Shown here: positions 23,586 through 32,212 of the stretch, in pieces | Position numbering within the stretch: the stretch's first letter is position 1 | Layout of the letters: every line of letters begins with the position of its first letter | From: Bin87 sp034420475 | Lineage (GTDB): Bacteria > Chloroflexota > Dehalococcoidia > Lucifugimonadales > UBA3495 | Reading direction: 5' to 3' | Assembly (NCBI GenBank): GCA_034420475.1 | Contig: DAOULH010000042.1 | Span: 1 to 64,000, forward strand | Length of the DNA stretch: 64,000 nucleotides | Translations under genes and position numbers: made by a program | The notes under the pieces: model-generated | Databases searched by the model: none | What the model saw: the letters and a program-made list of their open reading frames with translations, nothing else | What the model was told of the DNA's origin: nothing

Positions 23586-24104
23586 TTACGCGCAGAGCCG
23601 GCGGATTTCCTCGCTGACCTCAACAGGAAGTTGAAAGTGGGTCGGCTGACGGCCCAAGCTGTTGCGGGCGGTTTGCGATAGCGCATCGCGGAGGAATGTC
23701 GTTACCCAGTCGACTTGACGCACGTACCCCCAGTCCTCGAACGACTCGTCAGTGCCCTCGTAGTGCTAGACTACTGTCCTGTATTCCGCGTCAGATCTGA
23801 CAATGCCGATATGATAGAGCCGCTGCTGCGGATCGTAGGTTACGACGGGATCGCCAATCTGGACCTCACAGCAAAACTCCCAGATGCATCGGGTGGCGTT
23901 TCCAACCGCGCTAATTGTAAGCATCGGATTGGCACGCGCCACGCGGCCGCGTAAGTCTTCTCTGGTAGTTTCGGGATAGATGATGCTGGTATCGCCCCAG
24001 CCAAGATACGCAATGCGTTGGTCAAGGAAATAAGGCAAAACGTGACCATCTTGGCCCGCACGTATCATCCACATGTTTAAGCTGGGAATTTCCACCTCGG
24101 GCAC
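23586..24104 (-). pseudogene. Mrr-type restriction protein N-terminal domain with in-frame TAG
   Basis: The frame contains NMWMIRAGQDGHVLPYFLDQ, then IAYLGWGD, then WEFCCEVQIGDPVVTYDP and RLYHIGIV, the pattern of the N-terminal domain found in front of Mrr-like restriction nucleases. It meets TAG at 23766-23768, then continues in the same frame with HYEGTDESFEDWGYVRQVDW and the family-typical LSQTARNSLG to TAA at 23586. So a single nonsense codon (CAG to TAG fits) splits an otherwise good 172-codon frame. No Mrr catalytic domain follows, so the gene is also truncated. The start is uncertain: GTG 24104 or ATG 24074. Confidence 0.75.
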
Positions 24105-24118
24105 CTGCTGAACGGAGA

Positions 24119-24145
24119 GAAAAGGGCAACCACAGTGGTTGCCCT
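24119..24145 (-). terminator. Intrinsic terminator after SPFH gene
   Basis: On the minus strand an inverted repeat (AGGGCAACCAC paired with GTGGTTGCCCT) is followed by TTTTCTC, 30 bases after the SPFH stop. Confidence 0.75.
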
Positions 24146-24174
24146 GTTAGCTTTGTCTACTCGAAGCAGGTGCC

Positions 24175-25086
24175 TCAGGTACGGTTTTCGTTGTCGGCAC
24201 TGGCGCCGTTGCCGGTACTGCCACGGTTGTTGCCCCCATCCGGGGGGTTCATGCCGCCCATGCCGAGGAAGGGGGACAGCATGGAGGTGAACTCCATGGG
24301 GAAGATGAACTTGGTGGATGGGCTCTCGCCCAGGGACTTCAGGGTGTCGAAGTACTGAAGGCTCATGGTGCGGGCGTCCACCGTGCTGGCGACGCTGAAG
24401 ATGCGCTCCAGGGCGGAGCTGAAGCCCTCAGCCCGCAGCACCTGGGCCTGCTGGTCGCCCTCGGCCTGGAGGATTTCCGACTCGCGCTGGCCCTGGGCCC
24501 GCAGGATGGCGGACTGGCGCTCGCCCTCGGCCAGGTTGATAGCAGCCTGACGCTGACCCTCCGACTCGGTGATCTCCGCGGTGCGGATGGCATCGGCGGA
24601 CTTCTGCCGCTCCATGGCGGCCTTGACGCCGGGAGGCGGGTCAACCTCGTTGATCTCCACCTGGGACACCTTGACGCCCCAACGGGTGGTGACCTCGTCC
24701 ATGCGGATCTGGACGTCGTCGCGGATGCGCTCGCGCTCGGACAGCGTGGTCGCCAGATCCAGGGAGCCGATGACGGAGCGCAGGGTGGCAAAGGCCAGGT
24801 TGATGACGGCCGCTTCGAAATTCTGAACCTCAAGCACCGCGCGGTCGACCTGGTCATCCATCACGCGGTAGTAGATCACGAAGTCCATGTCCACAACCAC
24901 GTTGTCGGCGGTGATGTACTTCTGAGTGGGAACGCGAGTGACTCGCTCGCGCAGGTCAACCTTGGTGCCGTGGTATAAGATCGGGATGAGGAAGCGCAGT
25001 CCGGGCCCCCTCGTACCGATATAGGTACCGAAACGCTGGACTACCATGCGCTGATACTGCTGGACGACGACGATCCCTGCGGCCAT
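24175..25086 (-). CDS. SPFH/Band 7 (stomatin-like) membrane protein
   Basis: The 303-aa protein starts with a short hydrophobic anchor (MAAGIVVVQQYQRMVVQRFG), then the SPFH/PHB domain (GTYIGTRGPGLRFLIPIL through RWGVKVSQVEINEVDPP, about residues 18-165), then a long Ala/Glu/Gln-rich coiled coil (about 165-225) and a Gly/Asn-rich tail. Stomatin-like SPFH proteins form membrane scaffolds, and here the NfeD gene lies directly upstream, the usual stomatin-NfeD pair. AAGGAGG precedes the ATG. It has its own extended -10 box at 25133, so it can be transcribed separately from nfeD. Confidence 0.92.
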   Translation of the reverse strand: MAAGIVVVQQYQRMVVQRFGTYIGTRGPGLRFLIPILYHGTKVDLRERVTRVPTQKYITADNVVVDMDFVIYYRVMDDQVDRAVLEVQNFEAAVINLAFATLRSVIGSLDLATTLSERERIRDDVQIRMDEVTTRWGVKVSQVEINEVDPPPGVKAAMERQKSADAIRTAEITESEGQRQAAINLAEGERQSAILRAQGQRESEILQAEGDQQAQVLRAEGFSSALERIFSVASTVDARTMSLQYFDTLKSLGESPSTKFIFPMEFTSMLSPFLGMGGMNPPDGGNNRGSTGNGASADNENRT

Positions 25087-25132
25087 GTTGGCGCCTCCTT
25101 ATGGGAATCGGGACGAGTGGAGTGTTGATGTC

Positions 25133-25141
25133 ATTCTAGCA
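25133..25141 (-). promoter_or_regulatory. Extended -10 box for SPFH gene
   Basis: On the minus strand TGCTAGAAT lies 47 bases before the ATG at 25086, in the gap after nfeD. It exactly matches the motif before the HEPN pair at 60524. Confidence 0.5.
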
Positions 25142-26590
25142 TCATTCCTGGCCTTCAATTGCGGCGGGACCGCCCTCGGCCTCCACGGTGAGCAGCAGGC
25201 CATTCACGGCGACCACGCGCACGCGGTGTCCGGCCGGGATAGTAAGGCCGTCGTTGCTGACGCTGGACCAGGTTTCGTCAGCCAGGGCCACGACACCCCG
25301 GGGTTGGAGCGCGGACGTGACCACGCCGGTCTGCCCGACGAGACTACCGGGCGAACTCCGCCCGTCCGTGCCGCTGCTCTCGCCCCGGCCGGCGCCGCGC
25401 CGTCGGCCCGTACGGGACATCATCACCTCGTAGGCGAGATAGCCGGCGATGGACAGTAATACACCGCCAACGCCGACCAAGACCCAGCGGTTTACCGACA
25501 CGGTGGGGAAACTGGGAGGAGAAATGCGCCCGCCGCCGAAGTCTCCAAAGAGCAATAACCCGCCGACCACGAGGCTCACCGCAGCGCCGATACCTAAAGC
25601 GCCAAACCCCGACACGAATATCTCCAGGGCGGCCAGCACTATGGCCAGCAGGATGAACGCCACGCCGGCCCAGTTGAAGGGAAGGTTGCCCAGGGCCAGA
25701 AATCCCAAACCCAGGCAGATGATGCCGGCAACGCCGGGACCGATGGCGCCCGGGGTCAGCATCTCGAACACCAAGCCGAGACTGCCCAGGGTCAGGAGCA
25801 GGAAGGCGATGTTGGGATTGGAGATGAAATCGACGAAGCGCTCACGCCACTGCATCTTGAGTTCCCGCACCTCGACGCCGGTGAGTTGCAGCGTTTGCTC
25901 GCCGGCGACGGTGGATATAGTCCGGCCGTCCAGGGCGGCGAGGAGCGCCGGGATGTCGTCGGCAATGAGGTCGATGATTTGCGCCTCCAGGGCTTCGCTG
26001 GCGCTGTAGGAGGCGGCGGAGCGGACGGTTTCCTCCAGCGCGTCGGGGTTGCGGCCGCGCTCCTCGGCGATGGCGCGGATGAGGGCGGCAGCGTCGTTGG
26101 TGACCTTGTCGGCCAGGGTCTCGCTTATTTCTTCTCCGGATCCGGAAACGGGAGTGGCCGCGCCGATGTTGGAGCCCGGAGTCATGGCGGCGACGTGGCC
26201 GGCCGCGGTGATGAACGTCCCGGCCGAACCGGCCTGGGCGCCCCGCGGCGAGACGAACACGGCGACGGGTACAGGAGAGCCGAGGAGGATTTCGACGATC
26301 TCGCGGGTGCTGTCGTATAGGCCTCCCGGGGTGTCCAGGCCAATTATCAACAGCTGGGCCCCGGATTCGTTGGCACGAGTTACGGCACGCCGGATTACGC
26401 GGACCTTGACCGGGCTGATGGTCTTTTCGATCCGCAGGTTTAGGACAGTGTCCGCCTGCGCGCTAACTCGTGCGTCCGGGCCGGCCAAGCCGAACACGCC
26501 GAGGCAGATGAAGAGGGCGCAGGTCGCCACCACGGCCCATCGCCTCACGACCGGGCGCACGGAGCGGCGGTTTACAGTGATTGAAAACAT
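25142..26590 (-). CDS. nfeD: NfeD membrane-bound serine protease
   Basis: The protein of about 482 aa has a basic N-terminus with a signal/TM segment (VVATCALFICLGVFGLAG), then a ClpP/SppA-class protease domain with LLIIGLDTPGGLYDST, FVSPRGAQAGSAGTF and the lysine-containing ETLADKVTND region. Four to five TM segments (about residues 230-345) follow, then a C-terminal OB-fold domain ending GHRVRVVAVNGLLLTVEAEG. This is full-length NfeD, partner of the SPFH protein encoded downstream; the family cleaves stomatin C-termini and is linked to membrane quality control. I chose the ATG at 26590; an in-frame upstream extension lacks coding character. Confidence 0.9.
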   Translation of the reverse strand: MFSITVNRRSVRPVVRRWAVVATCALFICLGVFGLAGPDARVSAQADTVLNLRIEKTISPVKVRVIRRAVTRANESGAQLLIIGLDTPGGLYDSTREIVEILLGSPVPVAVFVSPRGAQAGSAGTFITAAGHVAAMTPGSNIGAATPVSGSGEEISETLADKVTNDAAALIRAIAEERGRNPDALEETVRSAASYSASEALEAQIIDLIADDIPALLAALDGRTISTVAGEQTLQLTGVEVRELKMQWRERFVDFISNPNIAFLLLTLGSLGLVFEMLTPGAIGPGVAGIICLGLGFLALGNLPFNWAGVAFILLAIVLAALEIFVSGFGALGIGAAVSLVVGGLLLFGDFGGGRISPPSFPTVSVNRWVLVGVGGVLLSIAGYLAYEVMMSRTGRRRGAGRGESSGTDGRSSPGSLVGQTGVVTSALQPRGVVALADETWSSVSNDGLTIPAGHRVRVVAVNGLLLTVEAEGGPAAIEGQE

Positions 26591-26715
26591 GGGCAAGCAC
26601 CTGAGAACATGATCGCGGGCGACGGGATGGTATGTCAATCGTCTGGTTTGACTAGGGCCGGCGGCTGCCCATACAATGCGGCCACTTGAACAGCGCAACA
26701 GGAGCAGCGATTTCC

Positions 26716-27576
26716 ATGGCTTACCAGTACATTCTGTCCGACAAAGAACGTGTCTCCAAGTGGGAAGGCAGCGGCGACCGGCGTCGTGAGGTGGTAGGGC
26801 ACGTCGCGCTTCTAACCATGAACCGGCCGGAAGTGCTCAACGCCATGAACCGGCAGCTGACGGAAGAGCTTCACGACGCGGTGCGGTGCGCCAACGAGGA
26901 TCCGGAGATCGGGTGCATCGTAATCACGGGCGCGGACACTCACCCCCGGGTTCCGGCGTTCACCGCCGGCGGCGACATCCACGAGCAGCGGGAGGACCAA
27001 GCCGCGCTCAATGCAGGCACGCTGACCCGGGAAGGCATGGACGAACGCGCCACCCGCCGGCAGCGGGGCGGATACGAGGTCAGCGCGTCGGACAAGCCGG
27101 TGATCGGGATGATCAACGGGCTGGCCTACGGCGGCGGGGCGGTGCTGTCATCGTCGCTGGACATCCGCATCGGATCGGACGCGGCGCGGTTCCGGTTTTT
27201 GGCCGCTGCATACGGACGGATCAACTCGACGTGGACGCTGACCAACCAGGTGGGCTGGCCGCAGGCCAAGGAACTGCTGTTCACGGCCCGGATCGTGGAA
27301 GCGGAAGAGGCCTACCGGATCGGGCTGCTCAACCACCTGGTGCCGACCTACCGGCTGCGGCAGAAGACGATGGAAGTGGCCACCGAGATTGCCACTAACG
27401 ACACGCCGTCGGTGATCGGGATCAAGCGTCTGCTGCTGCAGCACAAGGGCCAGAGCCTCGAGCAGCAATGGATGAACGAAAAGGACTTCACCACCAACGT
27501 GCTCCGGGGCACCCTGGCGGAAGAGGCGTTCCCGGACTTCCTGGCGCGGCGGGGCCGACCGGTGCGCGGCGCGTAG
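26716..27576 (+). CDS. Enoyl-CoA hydratase/isomerase family protein
   Basis: The 286-aa crotonase-fold protein has VALLTMNRPEVLNAMN near the start, the oxyanion-hole glycines in FTAGGDIHE and INGLAYGGGAVLSSSLDIRI, and the C-terminal ARIVEAEEAYRIGLLNHLVP. The classic catalytic Glu position is followed by AAYGRINSTWTLTNQVGW rather than the usual P.G.GGT motif, so the reaction could be hydration, isomerisation or ring/C-C bond hydrolysis. AGGAGCAGCG precedes the ATG at 26716. A strong terminator follows. Confidence 0.85.
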   Translation: MAYQYILSDKERVSKWEGSGDRRREVVGHVALLTMNRPEVLNAMNRQLTEELHDAVRCANEDPEIGCIVITGADTHPRVPAFTAGGDIHEQREDQAALNAGTLTREGMDERATRRQRGGYEVSASDKPVIGMINGLAYGGGAVLSSSLDIRIGSDAARFRFLAAAYGRINSTWTLTNQVGWPQAKELLFTARIVEAEEAYRIGLLNHLVPTYRLRQKTMEVATEIATNDTPSVIGIKRLLLQHKGQSLEQQWMNEKDFTTNVLRGTLAEEAFPDFLARRGRPVRGA

Positions 27577-27600
27577 GCAGGAACCTCCACATCAGATACT

Positions 27601-27634
27601 GAAGCCCTCCCCGTGATTGGGGAGGGCTTCATTT
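27601..27634 (+). terminator. Intrinsic terminator after enoyl-CoA hydratase gene
   Basis: A 13-bp stem (GAAGCCCTCCCC paired with GGGGAGGGCTTC, loop GTGATT) is followed by ATTTTG. Confidence 0.85.
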
Positions 27635-27651
27635 TGCCTGGTACCGCAGAC

Positions 27652-27924
27652 TCAGCGTGGGTTGCGATGGCGGTGCTCAGGGTTTTCGTTGAGTTCAGCC
27701 GTGTCGCCGCTCCACCTGGTGTTGCCCTCGGCGTCGATGATGGTGTAGGCGACGGGAGATGATGACGGAGGACAATCGCCGGGCATCGCGTAGTCGAGGT
27801 AGCGACTGGTAAGCGTGTTGGCGATGGGCTGGAACGGGGACAAGACGCGGGCCACAAAAGGCTTGTCCAGGACATTCACGAGAACCCGGTTGAACTGATT
27901 AACTCCGCTGTGAATGATAGTCAT
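27652..27924 (-). CDS. Small hypothetical protein
   Basis: The 90-aa protein begins MTIIHSGVNQFNRVLVNVLD and has a later VAYTIIDAEGNTRWSGDTAE segment that looks like a beta-hairpin domain. No family is recognised. GGGGGAACC is placed before the ATG, and TATAAT (minus strand, 27974-27969) lies about 45 bases upstream, which support expression. Confidence 0.5.
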   Translation of the reverse strand: MTIIHSGVNQFNRVLVNVLDKPFVARVLSPFQPIANTLTSRYLDYAMPGDCPPSSSPVAYTIIDAEGNTRWSGDTAELNENPEHRHRNPR

Positions 27925-27979
27925 GGTTCCCCCGGTTATCGCTTGGTCAAGCCACCATAGTAAGTCTCATTATACTCGA

Positions 27980-28348
27980 TTATCCGACGGTGCGGTTGTC
28001 GTCGTCGGTATCTATGCCGTAGAGTTCTTCAAGCCGGCGAATACGCGCGATCAGGTCGCCGGCCTGGTATTGGGAGAGCACACGCTGCAATTCGGCTTCG
28101 GCCCGGTCGGCGCGGAGGCGTTCCGCCTCGGCTCACTGGCACTCTTCGTCAAGCCGGCTATCTCTCAAGAATGCCAGGACCATCATTACACCTCCCAATG
28201 TCACGCCGGACAGGTTGGCGGCCAGTTTGTTCAGCGGATGGATTTCCGGGAACAGGCTCTCCAACAGTTGCAATCCGGTGGAAATCAGGGACCCGGCCAG
28301 AACGATGACAAAGGCCAGGACGTAGAATTTGACGTTGTTCCAAATCAC
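27980..28348 (-). pseudogene. Two-TM/coiled-coil membrane protein gene with in-frame TGA
   Basis: From a GTG start the frame encodes MIWNNVKFYVLAFVIVLAGS (TM1), a second membrane segment (NLSGVTLGGVMMVLAFL), RDSRLDEECQ, then TGA at 28135-28133. The same frame continues with AEAERLRADRAEAELQRVL and LIARIRRLEELYGIDTDDD to TAA at 27980, a convincing coiled coil that completes the charged tail expected of such proteins. CGA (Arg) to TGA explains the stop. A 71-aa truncated product would still have both membrane segments. TATAAT lies upstream at 28380-28375 (minus). Confidence 0.7.
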
Positions 28349-28383
28349 GAACCTGGATCCACCTGCACCGCTACATTATACCG

Positions 28384-28998
28384 TCACGCATCCAGCGTGC
28401 CCTTGGTGCTGGGCACCTGGCCGAGGGCCCTAGGATCGGGCTCGACGGCATCACGAAGGGCACGGGCGAGGGCTTTGCAGAGAGCCTCGGCCTTGTGATG
28501 GGGGCTGACGCCGGCCAGCACCCGGGCGTGCAGGTTGATGCGGGCCTCGATGGCAAAGGACTCGAGGAAGTGGGCGACGAGGTCTCCGGACAACGTCTCG
28601 ACCATGCTGTCGTTGAGGGTAGTGTCCACGGCAACGTAGGGGCGCCCGCTCCAATCGACGGCCACCATCACCAGCGTCTCGTCCAGGGGAACGATGGCGT
28701 GTCCCATACGCCGGATGCCGCGCGGCTCGCCCAATGCCTGGCCAAAAGCGCGGCCCAGCATGATGGCGGTGTCTTCGACCAGATGGTGCCAGCCGACGTG
28801 GGTATCGCCCTCGGCTTTCAAGGCAATATCGAACAGGCCGTGGCGCGCGATCTGGCTGACCATGTGGTCAAGAAAACCGTTGCCGGTGTCGACATCGTAT
28901 CGGCCCTGACCGTCCAAATCTACGGAGATGGAAATGCTGGTCTCGGCGGTGGAACGCTCCAGGGTCGCGGCGCGCGCGGCGGCATCAGGGACGGTCAT
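28384..28998 (-). CDS. hisB: Imidazoleglycerol-phosphate dehydratase
   Basis: The 204-aa enzyme catalyses the sixth step of histidine synthesis. It contains GNGFLDHMVSQIARHG, the metal-binding GWHHLVEDTAIMLG, and the second half SPHHKAEALCKALARALR, both halves of the duplicated IGPD fold. It is monofunctional (no phosphatase domain). The start at 28998 lies one base after the hisC stop; the frame upstream belongs to hisC in another phase. It is the last gene of the his operon. Confidence 0.94.
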   Translation of the reverse strand: MTVPDAAARAATLERSTAETSISISVDLDGQGRYDVDTGNGFLDHMVSQIARHGLFDIALKAEGDTHVGWHHLVEDTAIMLGRAFGQALGEPRGIRRMGHAIVPLDETLVMVAVDWSGRPYVAVDTTLNDSMVETLSGDLVAHFLESFAIEARINLHARVLAGVSPHHKAEALCKALARALRDAVEPDPRALGQVPSTKGTLDA

Positions 28999-28999
28999 G

Positions 29000-30094
29000 C
29001 TAGTCCACCCCGAGGACGGCGCGGAATCCGGAGACCACGGCGTCGGTTTCCTCAGGTTTGCCGACGCTGGAGCGGATGTAGTCACGCAGGAGTTCGTTGT
29101 CGAAGTAGCGCAGGAAAACGCCGCGGCGGCACATGGCTTCGTACACTTCCAAGCCGCGCCCGTCGGGCATTTTGCAGAGGATGAAGTTCGCCTGGGAGGG
29201 CCAGACGGTGATGCCGGGAATCTCGCACAGCAGCCGGTACATGCGGCCGCGCTCCTTGACGATGGCGTCGACGCGATCCAGGAGGTGGGCCGTGTCGGAC
29301 AAAGAAGCCAGGAGGGCGATTTCGGCCGCGAGGTTGACGTTGTACGGGGGCTTCATGCCCATCATGGTGGCGGCCAGCTCGGAATCCATGGCGCCGGCGC
29401 CAATGCGGAGGCCGGCCAAACCGGCCCACTTGCTGAAGGTCCGCAGGACGACGAGGTTCCGGTACTCGGACAGCAATGGCATCAGGGTTTGGCCACAGAA
29501 GTCGTAGTAGGCCTCGTCGGAGACCACCAGCAGGCCGGTGTCGAGCAATGCGCGGGCCTGGGCTTCGGTGACCACGTTGCCGGTGGGGTTGTTAGGCGTC
29601 GGGAAGAAAATCGCCTTGGTGCGCGGGGTGATGGCGCCCCGGATGGCCTCGATGTCGATGTCGAAGTTCTCGTCGCGCGGAACGGAGACCGCAGTGGCCC
29701 CGGCAACGTCGGCAGAGAAGGAGTACATGCCAAAGGTCGGCACGGGGATGATGATCTCATCACCAGGGGCGAGGAACATGCGCATCAGGAGGTCGATGAT
29801 CTCATCGCTGCCGTTGCCGGCGACGATGTTCTCCTCGGAGACGCCAAGGTAATCGGACAGGGCCTCGCGCAGGCGACGTTGCGCGGGGTCGGGGTAATGG
29901 TTGTAGTCGCGGAAACTGCCCAACGCTTCGGCCACCTGTGGCGATGGGCCGTAGGGATTTTCATTGCCGTTCAGGCGGATGACCTGCTCCAGGGGGATGC
30001 CGGCCTCCTCGGCCAGCGTTTCGCTGGGGGACACGCCCTGGTAGGTCTTCAAGCGACTGATGTGGGGGAGGAGCAAGTTTTCAATGTCAGGCAT
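29000..30094 (-). CDS. hisC: Histidinol-phosphate aminotransferase
   Basis: The 364-aa class I/II PLP aminotransferase has NGNENPYGPSP near the start, NGSDEIIDLL, PNNPTGN, SDEAYYDF and the PLP lysine in RTFSKWAGLAGLRIG. It converts imidazole acetol phosphate to histidinol phosphate. The start is at 30094 (ATG CCT GAC), 20 bases after the hisD stop. Its TAG stop is one base before hisB. The enzyme may also act on aromatic amino acids, as related HisC proteins do. Confidence 0.93.
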   Translation of the reverse strand: MPDIENLLLPHISRLKTYQGVSPSETLAEEAGIPLEQVIRLNGNENPYGPSPQVAEALGSFRDYNHYPDPAQRRLREALSDYLGVSEENIVAGNGSDEIIDLLMRMFLAPGDEIIIPVPTFGMYSFSADVAGATAVSVPRDENFDIDIEAIRGAITPRTKAIFFPTPNNPTGNVVTEAQARALLDTGLLVVSDEAYYDFCGQTLMPLLSEYRNLVVLRTFSKWAGLAGLRIGAGAMDSELAATMMGMKPPYNVNLAAEIALLASLSDTAHLLDRVDAIVKERGRMYRLLCEIPGITVWPSQANFILCKMPDGRGLEVYEAMCRRGVFLRYFDNELLRDYIRSSVGKPEETDAVVSGFRAVLGVD

Positions 30095-30114
30095 GAGCAG
30101 ACGTTCCAAGTACG

Positions 30115-31461
30115 TTAGCGGGTTCGAGTGGCAGCGATGTGGTCGAGGCGGGCCTGCACCGCGCCGGCGTGGCCGGGCAGGCCCTCGGCCTCGGCGATGC
30201 GGACGGCGGCGGCCCCGAGGTCGGTGAACCGCTGGGGGCTGAGGCCGACTACGGGCATGGTGCGCAGGAAGTGGTGGACGCTGAGGGCGGAGCTGAACCG
30301 CGCAGTGCCGCCGGTGGGCATCACGTGGGACGGGCCGGCGATGTAGTCTCCCATGACCTCGGGCGAAAACTCGCCGAGGAAGAGGCCGCCGGCGTTGCGC
30401 ACCTGTCCGGCCCAGGCCCACGGGTCCGCGACCATGAGGCAGAGGTGCTCGGGAGCGATGTGATTGGCGACGGCAATGGCCTCGTCAAAGTCATCGACGA
30501 CGACGATGCAGCCCTGGCGTTCGAGGGAATGGCGGATGGTCTCGGCGCGGGGGTTGCCGGCGATTTGGGAGTCCAACTCCGCTGCCACCGCGTCGATCAG
30601 GTTTTGCGAGTCGGTGACGAGGATGGCCGACGCCATGGGATCGTGTTCGGCCTGGGCAATGAGATCGGCAGCGCAGAACACCGGATTGGCGGTCTGGTCG
30701 GCGAGGAGGATAGTCTCGGTGGGGCCGAACACGCCGTCGATGTCCACCTGGCCCTGGACCATGCGCTTGGCGTAGGCTACGAAGACGTTGCCGGGGCCGC
30801 AGATCTTGTCAACCTTGCGGATGGACTCGGTGCCGTAGGCCAGGGCGCCGATGGCGGGAACGCCGCCGACCTGGTAAACCGCATCGACGCCGGCGATGCG
30901 AGCGGCGGCGAGAACGGTGGCGTTAAGCGGCTCATTGCCGCGGCGTGGAGTAGCCAGGACCACCTCACTGACACCGGCAACCCGGGCCGGAATGGCGGTC
31001 ATCAGGACGGTGGATGGATAGGCCGCAGTGCCGCCGGGCGCGTACAAGCCGACGCGTTCCAGGGGTCGCACCAGTTCGCCCAGGCCACCGCCGAGGTCAA
31101 CCCAATCACGGGGTAACGTGGCTTCGTGAAATTCGGTGATGCGGCGGGCGGCTAACTCGAGGGCGCGCTTGAGATCATCGGGAGTGGAGTCCCACGCGGA
31201 TTCCAGGTCGGATTCGGAGACTTGCAGGTCGTCCAACTCCGCGCCATCCAGCAGGCCGGCGTAGCGGCGCACGGCGGCGTCGCCATCGGCGCGAACGTCG
31301 CGGAGCATCTGCAGGACGGACGACTCGGGCGTCGCCTTCGCGCCAAAGAGATCCCGAGTGCGCTGTAGCACGGGCTCGGGCAACGACGAAAGATCAAGAG
31401 GATCGATGCGGGTCAAGACCGACTCGGCGGCGGACAGCCCGCGCACCATTTTAAGTTGCAC
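30115..31461 (-). CDS. hisD: Histidinol dehydrogenase
   Basis: The protein of about 448 aa has VPGGTAAYPS-type nucleotide site (LYAPGGTAAYPSTVLMTAIP), KICGPGN, the zinc ligands in DLIAQAEHDP, the catalytic HIAPEHL and late AGPSHVMPTGG. It carries out the last two steps of histidine synthesis with NAD+. I favour the GTG at 31461 (MQLKMVRGL, family-like N-terminus, GGGAG upstream), which overlaps the upstream gene by 11 bases; the ATG at 31449, one base after that gene's stop, is the alternative. Confidence 0.92.
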   Translation of the reverse strand: MQLKMVRGLSAAESVLTRIDPLDLSSLPEPVLQRTRDLFGAKATPESSVLQMLRDVRADGDAAVRRYAGLLDGAELDDLQVSESDLESAWDSTPDDLKRALELAARRITEFHEATLPRDWVDLGGGLGELVRPLERVGLYAPGGTAAYPSTVLMTAIPARVAGVSEVVLATPRRGNEPLNATVLAAARIAGVDAVYQVGGVPAIGALAYGTESIRKVDKICGPGNVFVAYAKRMVQGQVDIDGVFGPTETILLADQTANPVFCAADLIAQAEHDPMASAILVTDSQNLIDAVAAELDSQIAGNPRAETIRHSLERQGCIVVVDDFDEAIAVANHIAPEHLCLMVADPWAWAGQVRNAGGLFLGEFSPEVMGDYIAGPSHVMPTGGTARFSSALSVHHFLRTMPVVGLSPQRFTDLGAAAVRIAEAEGLPGHAGAVQARLDHIAATRTR

Positions 31462-32212
31462 TGAGGTACTCCCGGGCCTGGGCCTTGGTTTCGTCGATGA
31501 CCCGTTGGCGGTAGGTGTCGATGAGCTCGCGAGGGACGCGCTCGTACACTCGCTCCAGGCTCTGGGGCATATTCTCCAGGAATCCGTCCACGACCTGCTG
31601 CACCTCATCGTTGTCGCGGTACATGCGGTTGAGGGCACGCTTGAGGCGTTCCCAGGTGAAATCCCAGCCGAGCAGGCGGGCAACCCAACCGCGCCACTCG
31701 TCGATCAGCTCATCCTGCAGGAATTGCAGGGCCGGCATCTGATCCATCGCGGCGATGGCGTCGTTTTCGGCGACAAGGCGGGCGTTTTCGTCAAGAACCA
31801 CGCGATCCATGTCGAGCTGGAGGGCGCGGTCCCAGATGTGAGACTCGATTTCGGTGTCGGTGACACGGCTGTCGGGAGCGAAGTGGGGGCGGAACATAGT
31901 CGTGATCCACGTCTCGTCGGCTACCAGATGGCTCACGTAACCCAGGAGGAAGGAGCGGGTCTGGGGGGACAGGCCGTTGTCGGAGCCCGCCAGGTGCGGG
32001 TGCAGCTCGAACATCTTCTCGACGCCGGCGCCGACATGGGTGACCGACAGGTCGGAGAAGTGGGTACGGGCGCGGTCCCACTTGGTCATGGCGCGGATAT
32101 CGGGCGTGGTCGACCCGAGGTACGCAGCGCCGGGATGGTCGTGGACGTAGCCCCAGTCCAGATCAACGGCCACTTGCTGGCACATGTAGATGTGCATGGG
32201 CAGGTTAGGCAT
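31451..32212 (-). CDS. Zinc-dependent phospholipase C-like protein
   Basis: The 253-aa, all-helical protein has an N-terminal MHIYMCQQVA, then YLGSTTPDIRAM and RTHFSDL, and later FLLGYVSHLVADETW, the His/Asp pattern of the zinc-dependent phospholipase C (S1-P1-like) superfamily. No signal peptide is visible, so it is probably cytoplasmic. The substrate is unknown; small phosphate- or lipid-linked molecules are possible. It is inserted inside the histidine operon, overlapping hisG by 8 bases and hisD by 11, so it is cotranslated with both, although no known histidine step needs it. Confidence 0.75.
   Translation of the reverse strand: MPNLPMHIYMCQQVAVDLDWGYVHDHPGAAYLGSTTPDIRAMTKWDRARTHFSDLSVTHVGAGVEKMFELHPHLAGSDNGLSPQTRSFLLGYVSHLVADETWITTMFRPHFAPDSRVTDTEIESHIWDRALQLDMDRVVLDENARLVAENDAIAAMDQMPALQFLQDELIDEWRGWVARLLGWDFTWERLKRALNRMYRDNDEVQQVVDGFLENMPQSLERVYERVPRELIDTYRQRVIDETKAQAREYLSAT

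Noticed and set aside
16767..24104. Recoding of TAG as a sense codon, suggested by two in-frame TAGs
   Set aside because: TAG serves as the ordinary stop of intact genes here (for example 4843, 5403, 13167, 52278, and on the minus strand hisC and glyS), so genome-wide recoding is unlikely; gene decay is simpler.
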